From Brachypterus glaber (lineage: Eukaryota; Arthropoda; Insecta; Coleoptera; Kateretidae): a stretch of 64,000 nt of DNA. Below are positions 44,604 to 55,429 of the stretch, one piece after another (the first letter of the stretch is position 1; the number at the start of each line of letters is the position of its first letter). The stretch is taken from the NCBI GenBank assembly GCA_958510825.1, contig OY294048.1, positions 29,539,026 through 29,603,025 on the forward strand. Reading direction: 5' to 3'. The translations under genes were made by a program, and so were the position numbers. The notes beneath the pieces were generated by a model. It was not told the origin of the DNA, made no database searches, and worked only from the letters and a program-made list of their open reading frames with translations.

Positions 44604-45750
44604 ACCTGTTTGCTAAATTTCAAGTCTCTAGCTTAAAGCGTTTTTAAGTTATCGTGCTTACAAATTTTCCCGGACAGAACGATCGACCGACCGATCGACA
44701 TTTTTTTTTGAAATTGATTTATATCGACATAAAACGTCACAAAACGGAAAAATACGCAAAAAAAATGAAAATTTTTGCATGAATACGAGGCTTTCCGAAA
44801 TTTTGAAAATTTTCAAAATAGGAAAGCAATACTGCTGCCAACAAAATAATATTTTCCTTATAGGCCTAGATTCATTAAAATCAAAAACGAAAAAAAAAAA
44901 AATAAAAAAATATAAATAAATACAAAAAGTTTTTCAAAAATTTTTTTTATTCTTTTTTCGTAAAACGAAAAATATTATGAAAAAAAAATTTTTTTTTTTT
45001 TTAAATTGTTTTTACCCCATTTTACCCCTTTACCCCAATCCGATTTTTACCAAAAAAAAATCCCAGCCTAGAACTTTGGATAATCAATCAATGGTCCAAA
45101 TTTGAAGTCTCTAGAGATAAGCTTCCTTCTTTGAGTTATGGTGGTCACATAAACAAAAATTTTTCGAATTTTTTTTACCTGTTTGCTAAATTTCAAGTCT
45201 CTAGCTTAAAGCGTTTTTAAGTTATCGTGCTTACAAAATTTCCCGGACAGAACAATCGACCGACCGATCGACATTTTTTTTTTTGAAATTGATTTCTATC
45301 GGCATAAAACGTCACAAAACGGAAAAATACGCAAAAAAAATGAAAATTTTTGCATGAATACAAGGCTTTCCGAAATTTTGAAAATTTTCAAAATGGGAAA
45401 GCAATACTGCTGCCAACAAAATAATATTTTCCTTATAGGCCTAGATTCATTAAAATCAAAAACGAAAAAAAAAAAAAAAAAATATATAAATAAATACAAA
45501 AAGTTTTTCAAATTTTTTTTTTATTCTTTTTTCGTAAAACGAAAAATATTATGAAAATTTTTTTTTTTTGAAAAAAATTGTTTTTACCCCATGTTACCCC
45601 TTTACCCCAATCCGATTTTTACCAAAAAAAATCCCAGCCTAGAACTTTGGATAATCAATCAATGGTCCAAATTTGAAGTCTCTAGAGATAAGCGTTCTTG
45701 AGTTAGGGACACACACCGATAGACCCACAGACATTTTTTTTTGACGGAAA
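44604..45750 (+). repeat. two tandem copies of a 573-bp unit
   Basis: ACCTGTTTGCTAAATTTCAA at 44604 and 45177. Both units continue through TAAAGCGTTTTTAAGTTATC, CGACCGACCGATCGACATTT, GCATGAATAC, ACTGCTGCCAACAAAATAAT, CCCAGCCTAGAACTTTGGAT and AATGGTCCAAATTTGAAGTC. The second unit ends with a different tail after 45690. The ACTGCTG(C/T)CAACAAA(A/G)TAAT block is also at 14967 and 58188. Confidence 0.8.
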
Positions 45751-46514
45751 TCATATTTTTTTAGATATAAAACGTCCGGAAACGTAAAAAAAGCAATAAA
45801 AATTTTTCGAATTTTTTTTACTAACGCAACTTACCTTGGGGAAAGTAAAAATATGTTTTGTATACGTATAGCATAATTCACGTGTCAGTCTCAAGTAAAA
45901 AAAAAAGTTGTTATCACACAGAAATTATACATTGAAAAATAAGAAACAAAGTTTAAGACATATATCCACAAAGGAGTTACAGAGCTTTCAAAATAGCGTT
46001 TAAAGATTTAAATACAGCTATAATGTTCATTTTTTAAAAAGCTATGCTAAGAAGCTTAGGGAAAATTTTTGTACATAGTCCGTAAAACTAACAAGAAAAA
46101 ATTTTAGGGCTTTTAGCTCTAAAAAAGAATAGGATATTTTTTGTATGTAATTAGGAAACCACATGCGTATTAAACTGCGCTAGGTTAATAAATAAGTAAC
46201 TAAATTAATTAAAACAAAAAAAATTAACAAAAGTAAATAATACACTTTTGTATTTACCTCTAGACGAAAGGGTCCGGTGAAGTTAGGACTCCTCAGATAA
46301 ACTAACAAACAAAAAGTACATGTAATATTTAATTGAATAGTTAATTGAATAATTAATTGATGATTTTAATTGATATTCATAATTAAAATGTAAACGTTTG
46401 TAATTCTTATACCGAAACTTTCATTATATTAATGCTTAAAATTTATTATCTTCATTTTAGATTTTAAGCTTTCACGGCCACTTTAAATTAAATGAATTAA
46501 AATAATTTTACAAA
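45751..46514. other. AT-rich stretch without a gene
   Basis: Short frames only. TTAATTGAATAATTAATTGA-type repeats near 46328-46365. Confidence 0.4.
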
Positions 46515-46693
46515 ATAAAATTTACATGAAGATAATATAAAGAAATTTTACTTTCGGCTTTGCGGTCTGAAACTGAGTTTTTGATTAATCCCTGAAGATG
46601 TCTCTGGCAGTAAACGTCGGAAAGTGAAAATCCATTAACACGGTCTAAACCCGAAAGTAAAAGTTCTTTATATTATCTTTATGTAAATTTTAT
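46515..46693. mobile_element. 179-bp MITE with 45-bp inverted repeats
   Basis: ATAAAATTTACATGAAGATA .. TTACTTTCGG at the left and CCGAAAGTAAAAGTTC .. TATCTTTATGTAAATTTTAT at the right. The loop has CCTGAAGATGTCTCTGG followed by GTAAACGTCGGAAAG, a pattern reminiscent of motifs common in eukaryotic repeats. Confidence 0.65.
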
Positions 46694-47272
46694 ATTGTAA
46701 AACTATTTCAATTTATTAAATTCAAAATAAAAAACCTATTTAAGATGGCATCGATTCATCAGAAGTGTTTACTGCAAGAAATATTTTAACGAAAAAGTAA
46801 TTTCGTATACAATGTACAGAAAAATTTGTGCATAAAGGATAACTGAACGTGCTTGGCACTAAATTTATCTTTGAGAAAATGTATTTTTATAAAATATTAA
46901 AAGCATGAAATTTCCATATTTTAGTATCAAATACTCTTTTATTTTTCTGTCGGTTTCTTGTCAATTTTTCGATATGGAACTACATTATTTTAAAATAAAC
47001 TTGCTTAAATTGTCTAACATAAGAAAAATATGCGATGCATTTGTTTGACAGATATATCTGAGTTTTAAAACTTATTGGAAGAGAAGAGTAGAAGTATTGT
47101 ATAGGTAAACAAAAAACTTATTTTGTTTTTCCAATATATTTTAATAATTTATTTCTAATATAGTTTGATGATTAAATTTTGTAATGAGTAAATATAATTA
47201 GTAAGTTATTTTTTAAATTACTCCATGTTAACTTCATAGGTAAACAACGGGTTGCGTTGGTTCACTTTTGCT
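46694..47272. other. AT-rich stretch without a gene
   Basis: No coding frame or repeat recognised. Confidence 0.4.
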
Positions 47273-47418
47273 ATTGCTATTATGCAGTTATGCATTGTAC
47301 TGTTTGTTAGATTTTGCATATATGACATATGACATAAAACGTCATATTGCTATTATGCAATTATGCATCATATTTTTGTTAGATTTTGCACATATAACAT
47401 ATGACATAAAACGTCATA
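47273..47418 (+). repeat. two direct copies of a 72-bp unit
   Basis: ATTGCTATTATGCA at 47273 and 47345, each followed by GTTAGATTTTGCA, ATATGACATAAAACGTCATA. The unit contains the ATGACATAAAACGTCAT inverted motif. Confidence 0.75.
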
Positions 47419-48374
47419 AATTTTATTAGTTTTTTTTTTCAGTTATTTTTTACTGAATTAACATACGTTGTTAACAATAAAATAAAAGTCAAATAGAACT
47501 ATTATTGAATCTTGTTCATTTAATCTTTTCTGTAAAATAGATATTATATATAATAAAAAGAAAAAAGACAAAGAAAAGAGAGAATACAAGAAACAGAAAG
47601 AAAAAAAAACAAAAATAAGAAGTAGATTATATACTATTCACAGTGGATACTTAAAAAAATAAAAAATAAATAAAAAAAAACTTTTTTTTTACAAAAAAAA
47701 TATGTTTAAAAATCGAAAAATTAAAAAAAAAGTTTCAAAAAAAAAAAAAAACAAAAAAAAAATAAAAAGTTTAAAAAAATTAAAAACAATTTTTTTCAAA
47801 AAAATAAAAAATTAAAAAGTCAACATTTTTTTTATCTTTTTTTTTTAAACACAAAAAATTAAAAACAAAATAAAAGATTAAAAAAAAATAAGTTTTTTCA
47901 ATTAAAATTAAAAAATGTATATTTTTTTCAAAAATAAAAAAAGTGAAAAAATAGTTTTTTAATATACTTTTTTAATTTACTCTTTGTAGTTTAATAAGAG
48001 GATATAGAAGAAGAATAAAAATTAGAAGGGAAAAAATAAAAAAAAGTAAAATAAAAAGGATAAAAAGAGACGAGGAAGAGAAAGTTAAAGAAAGGTAGGT
48101 AAGTAATACTTATTAGGTTTATTCTTTAATTACAACGAAGTAAGTATTTAAGTTTGATTATTATTGTTCTTACTGTAGGGAAAAACTAACTTAGATGGCC
48201 AACCTAAATATGATGAGGAATATGATTAATATCGATCGCATAAGTAAACACATTTGTTTCAATATGTCACCACAAATATGATACCCAAGCGTCTTTATTG
48301 ACAGTTAATTGAGATCTAGAAACTTCTTTATATAGAAACAATATTACAGATAACTTATTTTTTCTAAAAATATT
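47419..48374. other. low-complexity A-rich and T-rich stretch
   Basis: From about 47540 to 48090 the sequence is almost entirely A/T homopolymer runs with AAAAAG-type purine runs. No gene. From 48100 the composition returns to ordinary AT-rich DNA. Confidence 0.6.
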
Positions 48375-49270
48375 ATCACCTGGTGTTCTTCGTCCTCGTA
48401 TTTAATCAAGCACAGCGCAAAGAAAGTTTTGGCATTGGTTTTGGTAATTTTAAAGCAGGCCAGTCACTAGGGAGCATGTTGCGCAAAATGTTGGAGAACG
48501 GAGTTGTTATATTTCCTAAAAATATAATCACCTGGTGTTCTCTTTCCTCGTATTTAATCAAGCACAGCGCAAAGAAAATTTTGGCAAAGGTTTTGGTAAT
48601 TTTAAAGCAGGCCACTCACTAGGGAGCATATTGAGCAAAATGTTGGCTAACGGAGTTGTTATATTTTCTGAAAATATCATCACCTGGAGTTCTCTTTCCT
48701 CGTATTTAATCAAGCACAGCGCAAAGAAAATTTTGGCATTGGTTTTGGTAATTTTAAAGCAGGCCACTCACTAGGGAGCATGTTGCGCAACATGTTGGAG
48801 AACGAAGTTGTTATATTTCCTAAAAATATAATCACCTGGTGTCCTCTTCCCTTGTATTTAATTAAGCACAGCGCAAAGAAAATTTTGGCCTTGGTTTTGG
48901 TAATTTTAAAGCAGGCCACTCACTAGGTAGCATATTGAGCAAAATGTTGGCTAACGGAGTTGTTATATTTCCTGAAAATATCATCACCTGGTGTTCTCTT
49001 TCCTCGTATTTAATCAAGCACAGCGCAAAGAAAATTTTGGCATTGGTTTTGGTAATTTTAAAGCAGGCCACTCACTAGGGAGCATATTGCGCAATATGTT
49101 GGCGAACGGAGTTGTTATATTTCCTAAAAGGATAATCACCTGGTGTTCTCTGTCCTCGTATTTAATCAAGCACAGGGCAAAGAAGATTTTGGCATTGGTT
49201 TTGGTAATTTTAAAGCAGGCCACTCACTAGGGAGCATTTTGTACAACATGTTGGCCAACGGAGTTGTCGT
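48375..49270 (+). repeat. 152-bp minisatellite, about 5.9 copies, two alternating unit types
   Basis: ATCACCTGG starts units at 48375, 48527, 48679, 48831, 48983 and 49135, exactly 152 bp apart. Each unit has CGTATTTAATCAAGCACAGC, TTTTAAAGCAGGCCACTCAC and GGAGTTGTTATATTT. Units 1 and 3 share ATGTTGCGCAA..GGAGAACG; units 2 and 4 share ATATTGAGCAAAATGTTGGC. Open frames of 69-79 codons on both strands recur every 152 bp. Because 152 is not a multiple of three, they overlap in changing frames and are not genes. Confidence 0.9.
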
Positions 49271-50172
49271 CAACAAGTTGCCAAATGTGTGTGTTAGTTC
49301 TTCAACATGCTGCTATGTTGCAGGCTCCGAAAAGCCACTCTTTTACCCATACTCTTCTTTTCTTTCTCTTATTTTCTGTGGCTATTAGCAAGCCTATTGC
49401 AATTGCCAGTTTTTCTTGCTTTGACAGCACTTTCATATTAACCCACTCGTTTAGGTTGCGTTTTGTCAACTGAAGTTGCACAACATGTTTTCTGATGTGT
49501 GAGCTTGGTGGGTTTTGTTGACAAGCATGTTGAGAAGCAGTGAGTGGCCTGCTTAATACCAGTACCAGTGCATCTTCTAACTTTTTTTAATTAAAATTTA
49601 AGTCTCTCAAAACCTTATTTGTAGTGTTAAAAAATAACTACTATCAAAACTATTTTATGTCCCAGTACTATTATTCCAATAGCTGAGACATCATTTAAAA
49701 AATAGAAAAGAAGGGTTAACTAGAATTTCATGTTTTACACAAAATTTAACTGTGTGAATGTGGATTATTTAAATATGCTTACTTTAATCACTCACGCCTC
49801 TGAGAGAGTATCGTATCATCACTAGCTAGTTTGTGGGAAATTACGGATTCAATATCTAGACTTATTTGGTCTCACCTAACACCAAGTAAGGATAAATATT
49901 GCTGAAATTTGAGTTGTCCACTTTTGCCCCGGCATACTTTATGTCACTATAAAATGACCCCGATAACTCAATCACAATTAACTCTCTAACCGTAAGACGT
50001 GTCAAAAATCAAATGTTATATTATTATAATGACACATTAACTTAAATTTAATGGCAAGTAAATAAATATTGGTTAAAAGGAAAAAACAATTTACAATGTA
50101 ACCATTATTTTATAACCCCACTTTTCCATTTTTTTAACCAACTTAACATAATAACACGGTCACAAAAAAATA
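49271..50172. other. flank of the minisatellite, no gene
   Basis: GCAGGCCACTCACT in the last repeat unit (about 49216) has a perfect inverse AGTGAGTGGCCTGC at about 49540. The array may therefore belong to a larger element whose far side ends near 49555. The rest is unique AT-rich DNA. Confidence 0.4.
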
Positions 50173-50184
50173 TCTCTATTCTAT

Positions 50185-50392
50185 CATTTTCTATGTTTTT
50201 TGGTGCGCTGAAACCGATTTCACCATAAATGATTCATGTCGCAGTTTTTTTACAAATCGTGTGTATAAATAGAGTGTATAAATTTTAATATACACTATAT
50301 ATACGATTTGTTAAAAAACCAGCGCTATTAATCTTTTTTTATGGTGAAATCGGCTTCAGCGCATCAAAAAACATAAGAAATGATGGGCTAGA
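50185..50392. repeat. foldback, about 50-bp arms plus inner stem
   Basis: TTTTCTATGTTTTTTGGTGC, GCTGAAACCGATTTCACCAT pair with ATGGTGAAATCGGCTTCAGC, GCATCAAAAAACATAAGAAA. Inside, ACAAATCGTGTGTATA and TATATACGATTTGT pair as well. It directly abuts the P-like element. Confidence 0.65.
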
Positions 50393-50663
50393 AGTTCTAG
50401 CTTAAAACCATATAAGAAATACACTATAAGAGAAAGCCAAATACGTGACCGTGAAAAGTATTCAGGACCCGAACCTGTGTTTTGGCTTCTAGGTACGACT
50501 GAGCGATGGCGCCAGCTGTATATGAACTTAATTGTTTAGTGGGAGTGGGGTGAGGGGTAGTATATCTGTCAAAACAATTGAAATTTTACTCGTGAAATTT
50601 TACTCGTGATTTGCAATTTATTGTGCTTTTATACCGAACTTTTATTGTGATGTCTAATAGAAA

Positions 50664-50798
50664 ATGTGTATTGTACCGTTTTGCAAGGATCAGTTAAGTA
50701 AACGTCACCGTTTTCCTAGTGATGCAAACTTATTTAATGTGTGGGTCAAAAACATTAATAGTGCCAAGTTAAATAAAATGACTAAAGGCAGGGACTGA
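50664..50798 (+). pseudogene. THAP zinc-finger remnant of a P-type transposase
   Basis: The frame from ATG 50664 reads MCIVPFCKDQLSKRHRFPSD, then a Phe-Asn-Val-Trp-Val segment, and stops at 50796-50798 after 44 residues. C-x4-C, HRFP and the conserved Trp match the first half of a C2CH THAP domain. The second Cys-x2-His pair is missing, replaced by the tandem array. An upstream ATG at 50650 (MSNRKC..) would join this frame only with a 2-base change, suggesting an insertion of GT in a TGTG run. THAP domains bind transposon ends; this copy cannot. Confidence 0.65.
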
Positions 50799-51062
50799 CC
50801 CTGTCTTGAAAAGCTTCTTATTATTTTGACTGAGCTATTTAGGGCAGGGACAGCCCCTACACAAAAAAACTTATTGATTTGACTGAGCTGTTTAGGGCTG
50901 GGACAAATGCCCTAAAAAGCTTCTTACCATTTTTACTGATATGTTTAGGGCAGGGATGGCCCCTATCGAAAAGAGCTTATCAGTTTGACTGAGCTAGCCT
51001 TAAACAGCTGTTTAGGGCTGGGATAGCCCCTGGCCAGAGAAGCTTATCGGTTTAACTGATTC
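50786..51062 (+). repeat. about five tandem copies of a 52-62-bp unit in the P-like element
   Basis: GG(C/G)(A/T)GGGA(C/T) starts units near 50788, 50844, 50896, 50952 and 51014, each with AGCCCCT-like, AAGCTTAT-like and TTTGACTGAGCTGTTTA blocks. It is GC-richer than its surroundings. Confidence 0.75.
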
Positions 51063-51691
51063 ATATTGTTTATCTGTTAAATGTAGGAATACTAATTATA
51101 AAAACTTTGCAAATGTGCTCTGCCCTTAGGCAGTATATTGTGTATGACACTCAATTATATATGAAGGCAAATGTTTACTCCTCATATATATTTATTTATA
51201 ATAAAAAGTTAACTGTTAAAAGTACGACATAATTGTTTTAATTTCCTATTTACGTTTAAAATAAAATATATAAAAATCAAAGCCAAGTGTTTTTTTTTAA
51301 TTATATAGGTTTATTTAGCAAAAGATAAAATTTCATATTTTTAAAGTTTAACAAATTTTACATTTAATTAAAATTTCGATTCATATATTGTTATTTTTAA
51401 TTAATGTGAGGGTTAGATAACCCACTTGTTAGACTTTAAAAATTTGTTTTATCTTTTGGTGAATAAACTTAGTTTCAAATAAAAATACAGAGCTTTTCCC
51501 CATTTTTACAAAATTGATTTGGGAAAGCAATAGTAATCTTTATTACCGACTTCCGTAGGTTATCTGTATTATCGGCTGTCGTTGACCGTGAATTTAGTGA
51601 ATTTTAAAAAACAACCGCTAATGGCGTACAATAGTTTTCTATCTCTATCATTTGACTTTCTCTTATAGTGTATTTCTTATATGCTTAAAAC

Positions 51692-52680
51692 CTTTGACAG
51701 AGATTTTTTTTGTATACCTATGTTATTATCTATGTGGCCAGGCTCTTGTTGGAAAAGTATAGATTTCTATAAAAGCATATACATTAGGCTATTTTGAAAA
51801 AAACACAATTAAAAAAAATCCCGCCCCCTAGTCGTGAAAAATATTATAACTAAATTATGTGTAAAACGTAATTTTGATCAGTCCCACATCATTTGAAAAT
51901 AGGAAAACAAATACAAATAATTATTTTTTTTTTCATATCATGTAAAATACAAAAACCTAAACCTGTGCTCTTTTTTATTATTACTTTCTCCAAGGAAAGT
52001 CTTGCGTTGCGTCGTATGTTCTATGTTTACACTTTCCAGATATTATATTTTATGTATTTTAGTAAAATTTACCTATATTTTGACTAAAAGTTCTCCCCTG
52101 AGTCCAAACGTAGTCTTAATATTACCAGATATGAAAAGTATTTGGCTCAAAAACGGGTTTATTCGATTTTTTTTGCTGTTTCGTTTTGTATTGGGTATTT
52201 TTCGTTCCTATGGATATAATTTAACATTTATGAATGTTCTTCTCCTGTACCCAAAAATTATTCAGTCTTAAGAGAATTTTGTCTACAATTTTGTCGAGAG
52301 TTCTGTGCAAAAATAGCTTAAAGGGTTTTTTATTTATTTTTTATTTAAAAATTTATATAACTAATTTTTATGCTGAATTCTATAAAAAAGTACTATTTTA
52401 AGACTAGTATTTGGATTCAGAAATCAAAATCGTATCTACTAAATTACATAAAATATCAAATCTGGAAGAGAATTCGAGTAGCTGCTTTTTTCACCAAAAA
52501 TATATAATAATTTGTAGATTTGGATTCAGAAGAAATATTTAGATGCGAAGATACCTTTTGACAGTAAAGTAGTAAGTATAAGATATTATAAAAAGTAAGC
52601 TGTTCGATCTTCTCGTTATTTTTGGTTTATTCATATATATTTTGAATTAATATAATTTAACTTCATTTAAATATTTATCC
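51692..52680. other. AT-rich stretch without a gene
   Basis: Open frames at 51893-52271 overlap in two frames and are hydrophobic low complexity. No repeat structure recognised. Confidence 0.4.
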
Positions 52681-52716
52681 GCGCTTATATGAGTATAAGT
52701 GCGCATGCCTGATTTA

Positions 52717-52729
52717 GCCCTCTAGTGGC
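52717..52729 (-). promoter_or_regulatory. CTCF-like core motif
   Basis: GCCCTCTAGTGGC; read on the minus strand it is GCCACTAGAGGGC, the classical CTCF core as I know it. It lies about 190 bp upstream of the candidate first exon. A single motif match is not proof of binding. Confidence 0.35.
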
Positions 52730-52909
52730 GAAAAAGGAAGCAGAAGAACAAGAAAAATCTCTCACCGCTCACGTACGTGTATTCCTAACCACAAAAACCC
52801 GCGTGTGCATTCTAAGGGTTTATTGTGCAACATAGCTTTATATTATGCGCTCTCAATAGTGCCATACACCGCCTTTCATCGCATCTCATCCTAGCCAGCT
52901 AGATACAGC

Positions 52910-52929
52910 ATGGACACAACATCTCAACG
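52910..52929 (+). other. possible first coding exon fragment
   Basis: ATG at 52910 encodes MDTTSQ plus two bases, directly before a consensus donor GGTAAGTG (GT at 52930-52931). The preceding 200 bp (about 52710-52910) is noticeably richer in GC and C-rich compared with flanks, as in a 5' untranslated region. No downstream exon was found, and the next element starts at 53497. Weak call. Confidence 0.25.
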
Positions 52930-52931
52930 GT

Positions 52932-53492
52932 AAGTGCATCTATACTCACGCACATTTAAATAGCAATATTAATTTGATCACCAGTTATCCTATGAATTAC
53001 CATCAATACAGTCCCACTGAGAAGAGTATCAAACATAAGCAAATAATTCTTATAAAAGAACCAATTTTCAGCAACATTTTAAAAATGGTTCCCCTCTGCT
53101 TTTGTTTAACTTTGGTATCGCTAAGTTCGCGTACCACTACTCTTTAAAAAAATATATAAATCTTACTTTCTATCCATAATGCCAAAAACGGTTTATTTTA
53201 CTGGTCTCCTTTAAATGAAGTGACCCTAATTTATTTTTTTTTTTGGGCTGGAATTTGGAAAGCTTTTAAAACTGTTTTTTTTTAATGTCATAGAGGTATA
53301 CTACGTCCCGTGTCATCCCATCTCAGTACTGGGATGTCACTGCAGTGCATGACACTGCAGTGTCATGTTATCCCCAAGATTACTTTATCTCAATTTGTTT
53401 CACCCCAGAATAATTTCATCCCCGACAGTTTTTTTAATTTAATTTTTGTCTCCTTGTATGGTTTGATTTAACCTGTTTATAAATAAGGTTAT
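52932..53492. other. stretch without a gene; one 20-bp palindrome
   Basis: CATGACACTGCAGTGTCATG at 53348-53367 is a perfect palindrome inside a run of CATCCC / CACTGCAGTG pieces (53315-53375). Otherwise AT-rich and featureless. Confidence 0.5.
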
Positions 53493-54061
53493 AGCTCACG
53501 GTTCACCTGGGCGATTTTAAATAAAAATTTCGTGAAACCCTACATTTTTTGGACTAAAACATAACTGATGACATAAGAAATCAATTCCCATTTGAAAGAA
53601 AATCGTAAAAGATACACTATTTTAGACAGATAAAAAAACGTTTTTTTGAGTAATAAGGTGTGTCAAAAAATCACGATTTTCAAAATCAAAAACGCTCTCT
53701 GGCTTAAAAGTTACTCCTTAGTAAAAAACAGTGGCCACTGAAAAATGAGCCAAATCGATAAATGTTTAGAGGTAGCTCAAGGCACTAAAACTTAAAAAAA
53801 ATCGGTACCTGTTTTTCGGATAAGAACTGATACCGATAAAAATTGAGGAAATTTTGGAGGGTTTCTTTGGTAATATTTAGAAACAATACTAGATGTAAGA
53901 ACTAAAACAATTATATCCCCCCTCCCCTTAAGTTAGAACATGAAAAAATCGCCAATTATTTGAAGATTTCGCGAAAATTTTATTTTTGCAAGTTTTTAAA
54001 AGTGCATAAAAATAGTTTTAAATAAAAAATCTGCAAAATTATATATTAGTATATAAGCATA

Positions 54062-54153
54062 CACCCTGTTCCAGAACTCGCGTACCGAAATTTGAGGGTA
54101 TATTAAAGACCCTCTGGAAAATATGAAAAAAATGTCAAAAAAAATCCATCTTC
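54062..54153 (+). repeat. left terminal inverted repeat of the mariner
   Basis: Starts CACCCTGTTCCAGAACTCGC. The right repeat reads CAGCCTGTTCC from its own end. Otherwise only a few differences over 92 bp, most in the A-run near the inner end. Confidence 0.9.
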
Positions 54154-54340
54154 GTTCAATTCAAAAATAAGAACGCTTTAAGTGGACCAATACTGTTGCT
54201 GATTATAAATTACCATTAAAGGTTGAATTTGTAGCTATGGAAGCAAATTTAATTATTGCAGGTACATATTCTGTAGGTTGACATGGTGATTAATGTGACA
54301 TAAATATTTATTAATGTCATAAAAAAATATCAAAACTTTC

Positions 54341-55429
54341 ATGATGTTTACTTCAGAAGAGTATTGCGAAATGCTAATTTTATATGGTGAGTGTGGCCGG
54401 AGTGCTTCAGCTACATCTGTAGAATATTCTATTCGTTTTCCCAATAGAGAACATCCTAGCAGAAATGTTATTTTAGATTTAGATTGGTGCAAAGGGCAAG
54501 AAATTCTGGAAATTTAACTCCAAACAAAAAAGAGATTGGAGGCGCTCCGCGAACTGCAAGAACAAGCCTTAGTATCGTGGCTAGAAATCTTGATATGTCT
54601 AAGACCTCTGTTCAACGAATTCTAAAAGATGAAAAAATGCATCCCTTTCATTACACTCGAGTACAATGCTTGACACCGGAGGACTATCCTTTACGAGTCG
54701 AATTTTGCACATGGCTGTTGCAGAAACATCAAGAAAATGAAAACTTTGTAAAAAGCATTCTTTTTAAGGATGAGTCTGGGTTTCAAAGAGATGGTTTTTT
54801 TAATTCAAGGAATTCTCATGTTTCAAGACAGGAAAATCCCCATGCATTCAGACAAGGAAATCCCCAACGAAGGTTTTCCTTGAATATTTGGGCCGGAATA
54901 TTGGGAGATGCTATAGTAAGTTATTTTGAGAAATAAACCACCATAAAATGCTTAAAATATTTGTTTTTAGGTTGGACCCCATGAGTTTCCTGGCAGATTG
55001 AATGGCGAAACCTACACTAACTTCTTAAGGGATGAAGTGGAAAATCTTATTGATGACATCCCACTTCAAAGGTTGGCAAATGTGGATAACATCTGGTTTC
55101 AACATGATGGCTGTCCAGTGCATTTCTCAGAAACGGCAAGAAGCCAACTCGACATCAGTTTTTCAAACAGTTGGATAGGCCGTGGGGGTCCCAGAAGGTG
55201 GCCTCCTAGATCCCCTGATCTCACTCCAATGGACTTCTTTTTATGGGGCCATGTAAAAAATTTAGTGTATAGAAATATGCCAGACACTGTAGAAGAACTA
55301 GGAGACCGAATACATGAAGCGCTTGAGTCAGTAACTCCAAATATGATTATTAATGCCAGGAGAAGTCTGTTAAAAAGAGCTGCTTTATGTGTTCAAGTTG
55401 GTGGAGGTCATTTTGAACATATTCTTTAG
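54341..55429 (+). pseudogene. mariner-type transposase (D,D41D), one frameshift, one intron
   Basis: ATG at 54341 reads MMFTSEEYCEMLILYGECGR, a helix-turn-helix start, then RFPNREHPSRNVILDL. The frame is lost between about 54476 and 54484 and resumes as LVQRARNSGNLTPNKKEIGG. Then come KDESGF (first Asp 54769-54771) and LNIWAGILGDAI. A 55-bp intron joins this to VGPHEFPGRLNGETY. FQHDGCPVHF (Asp 55106-55108) and WPPRSPDLTPMDFFLWG (Asp 55232-55234) follow, with 41 residues between the last two catalytic Asp. Stop at 55427-55429. About 343 residues if the shift is ignored, normal for the family. Cut-and-paste transposition into TA. The single frame error implies recent loss. Confidence 0.85.
54916..54970 (+). 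other. 55-bp intron in the transposase gene
   Basis: GTAAGTTATT at the donor and TTGTTTTTAG at the acceptor, phase 0. Splicing restores the conserved GDAI-VGPHEFP junction. Without it an in-frame TAA follows at once (FEK then stop). Confidence 0.8.

Larger units (their letters stand above)
50409..51683 (+). mobile_element. P-like DNA element, internally deleted, perfect 8-bp duplication
   Basis: The terminal 28 bp, starting CATATAAGAAATACACTATA, are exactly inverted at 51656-51683. CTTAAAAC flanks both sides (50401-50408 and 51684-51691). A CAT-initial inverted repeat, an 8-bp duplication and an internal THAP-finger remnant together indicate the P superfamily. Length 1.28 kb with no transposase core, so it is non-autonomous. 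A tandem array fills the middle. Confidence 0.75.

Noticed and set aside
48375..49270. CRISPR-like array
   Set aside because: Units are directly adjacent 152-bp tandem repeats without unique spacers, in a eukaryotic context.
48383..49388. Many overlapping 69-81-codon open frames on both strands
   Set aside because: They recur every 152 bp in the minisatellite and change frame from unit to unit; pure shadows of the array.
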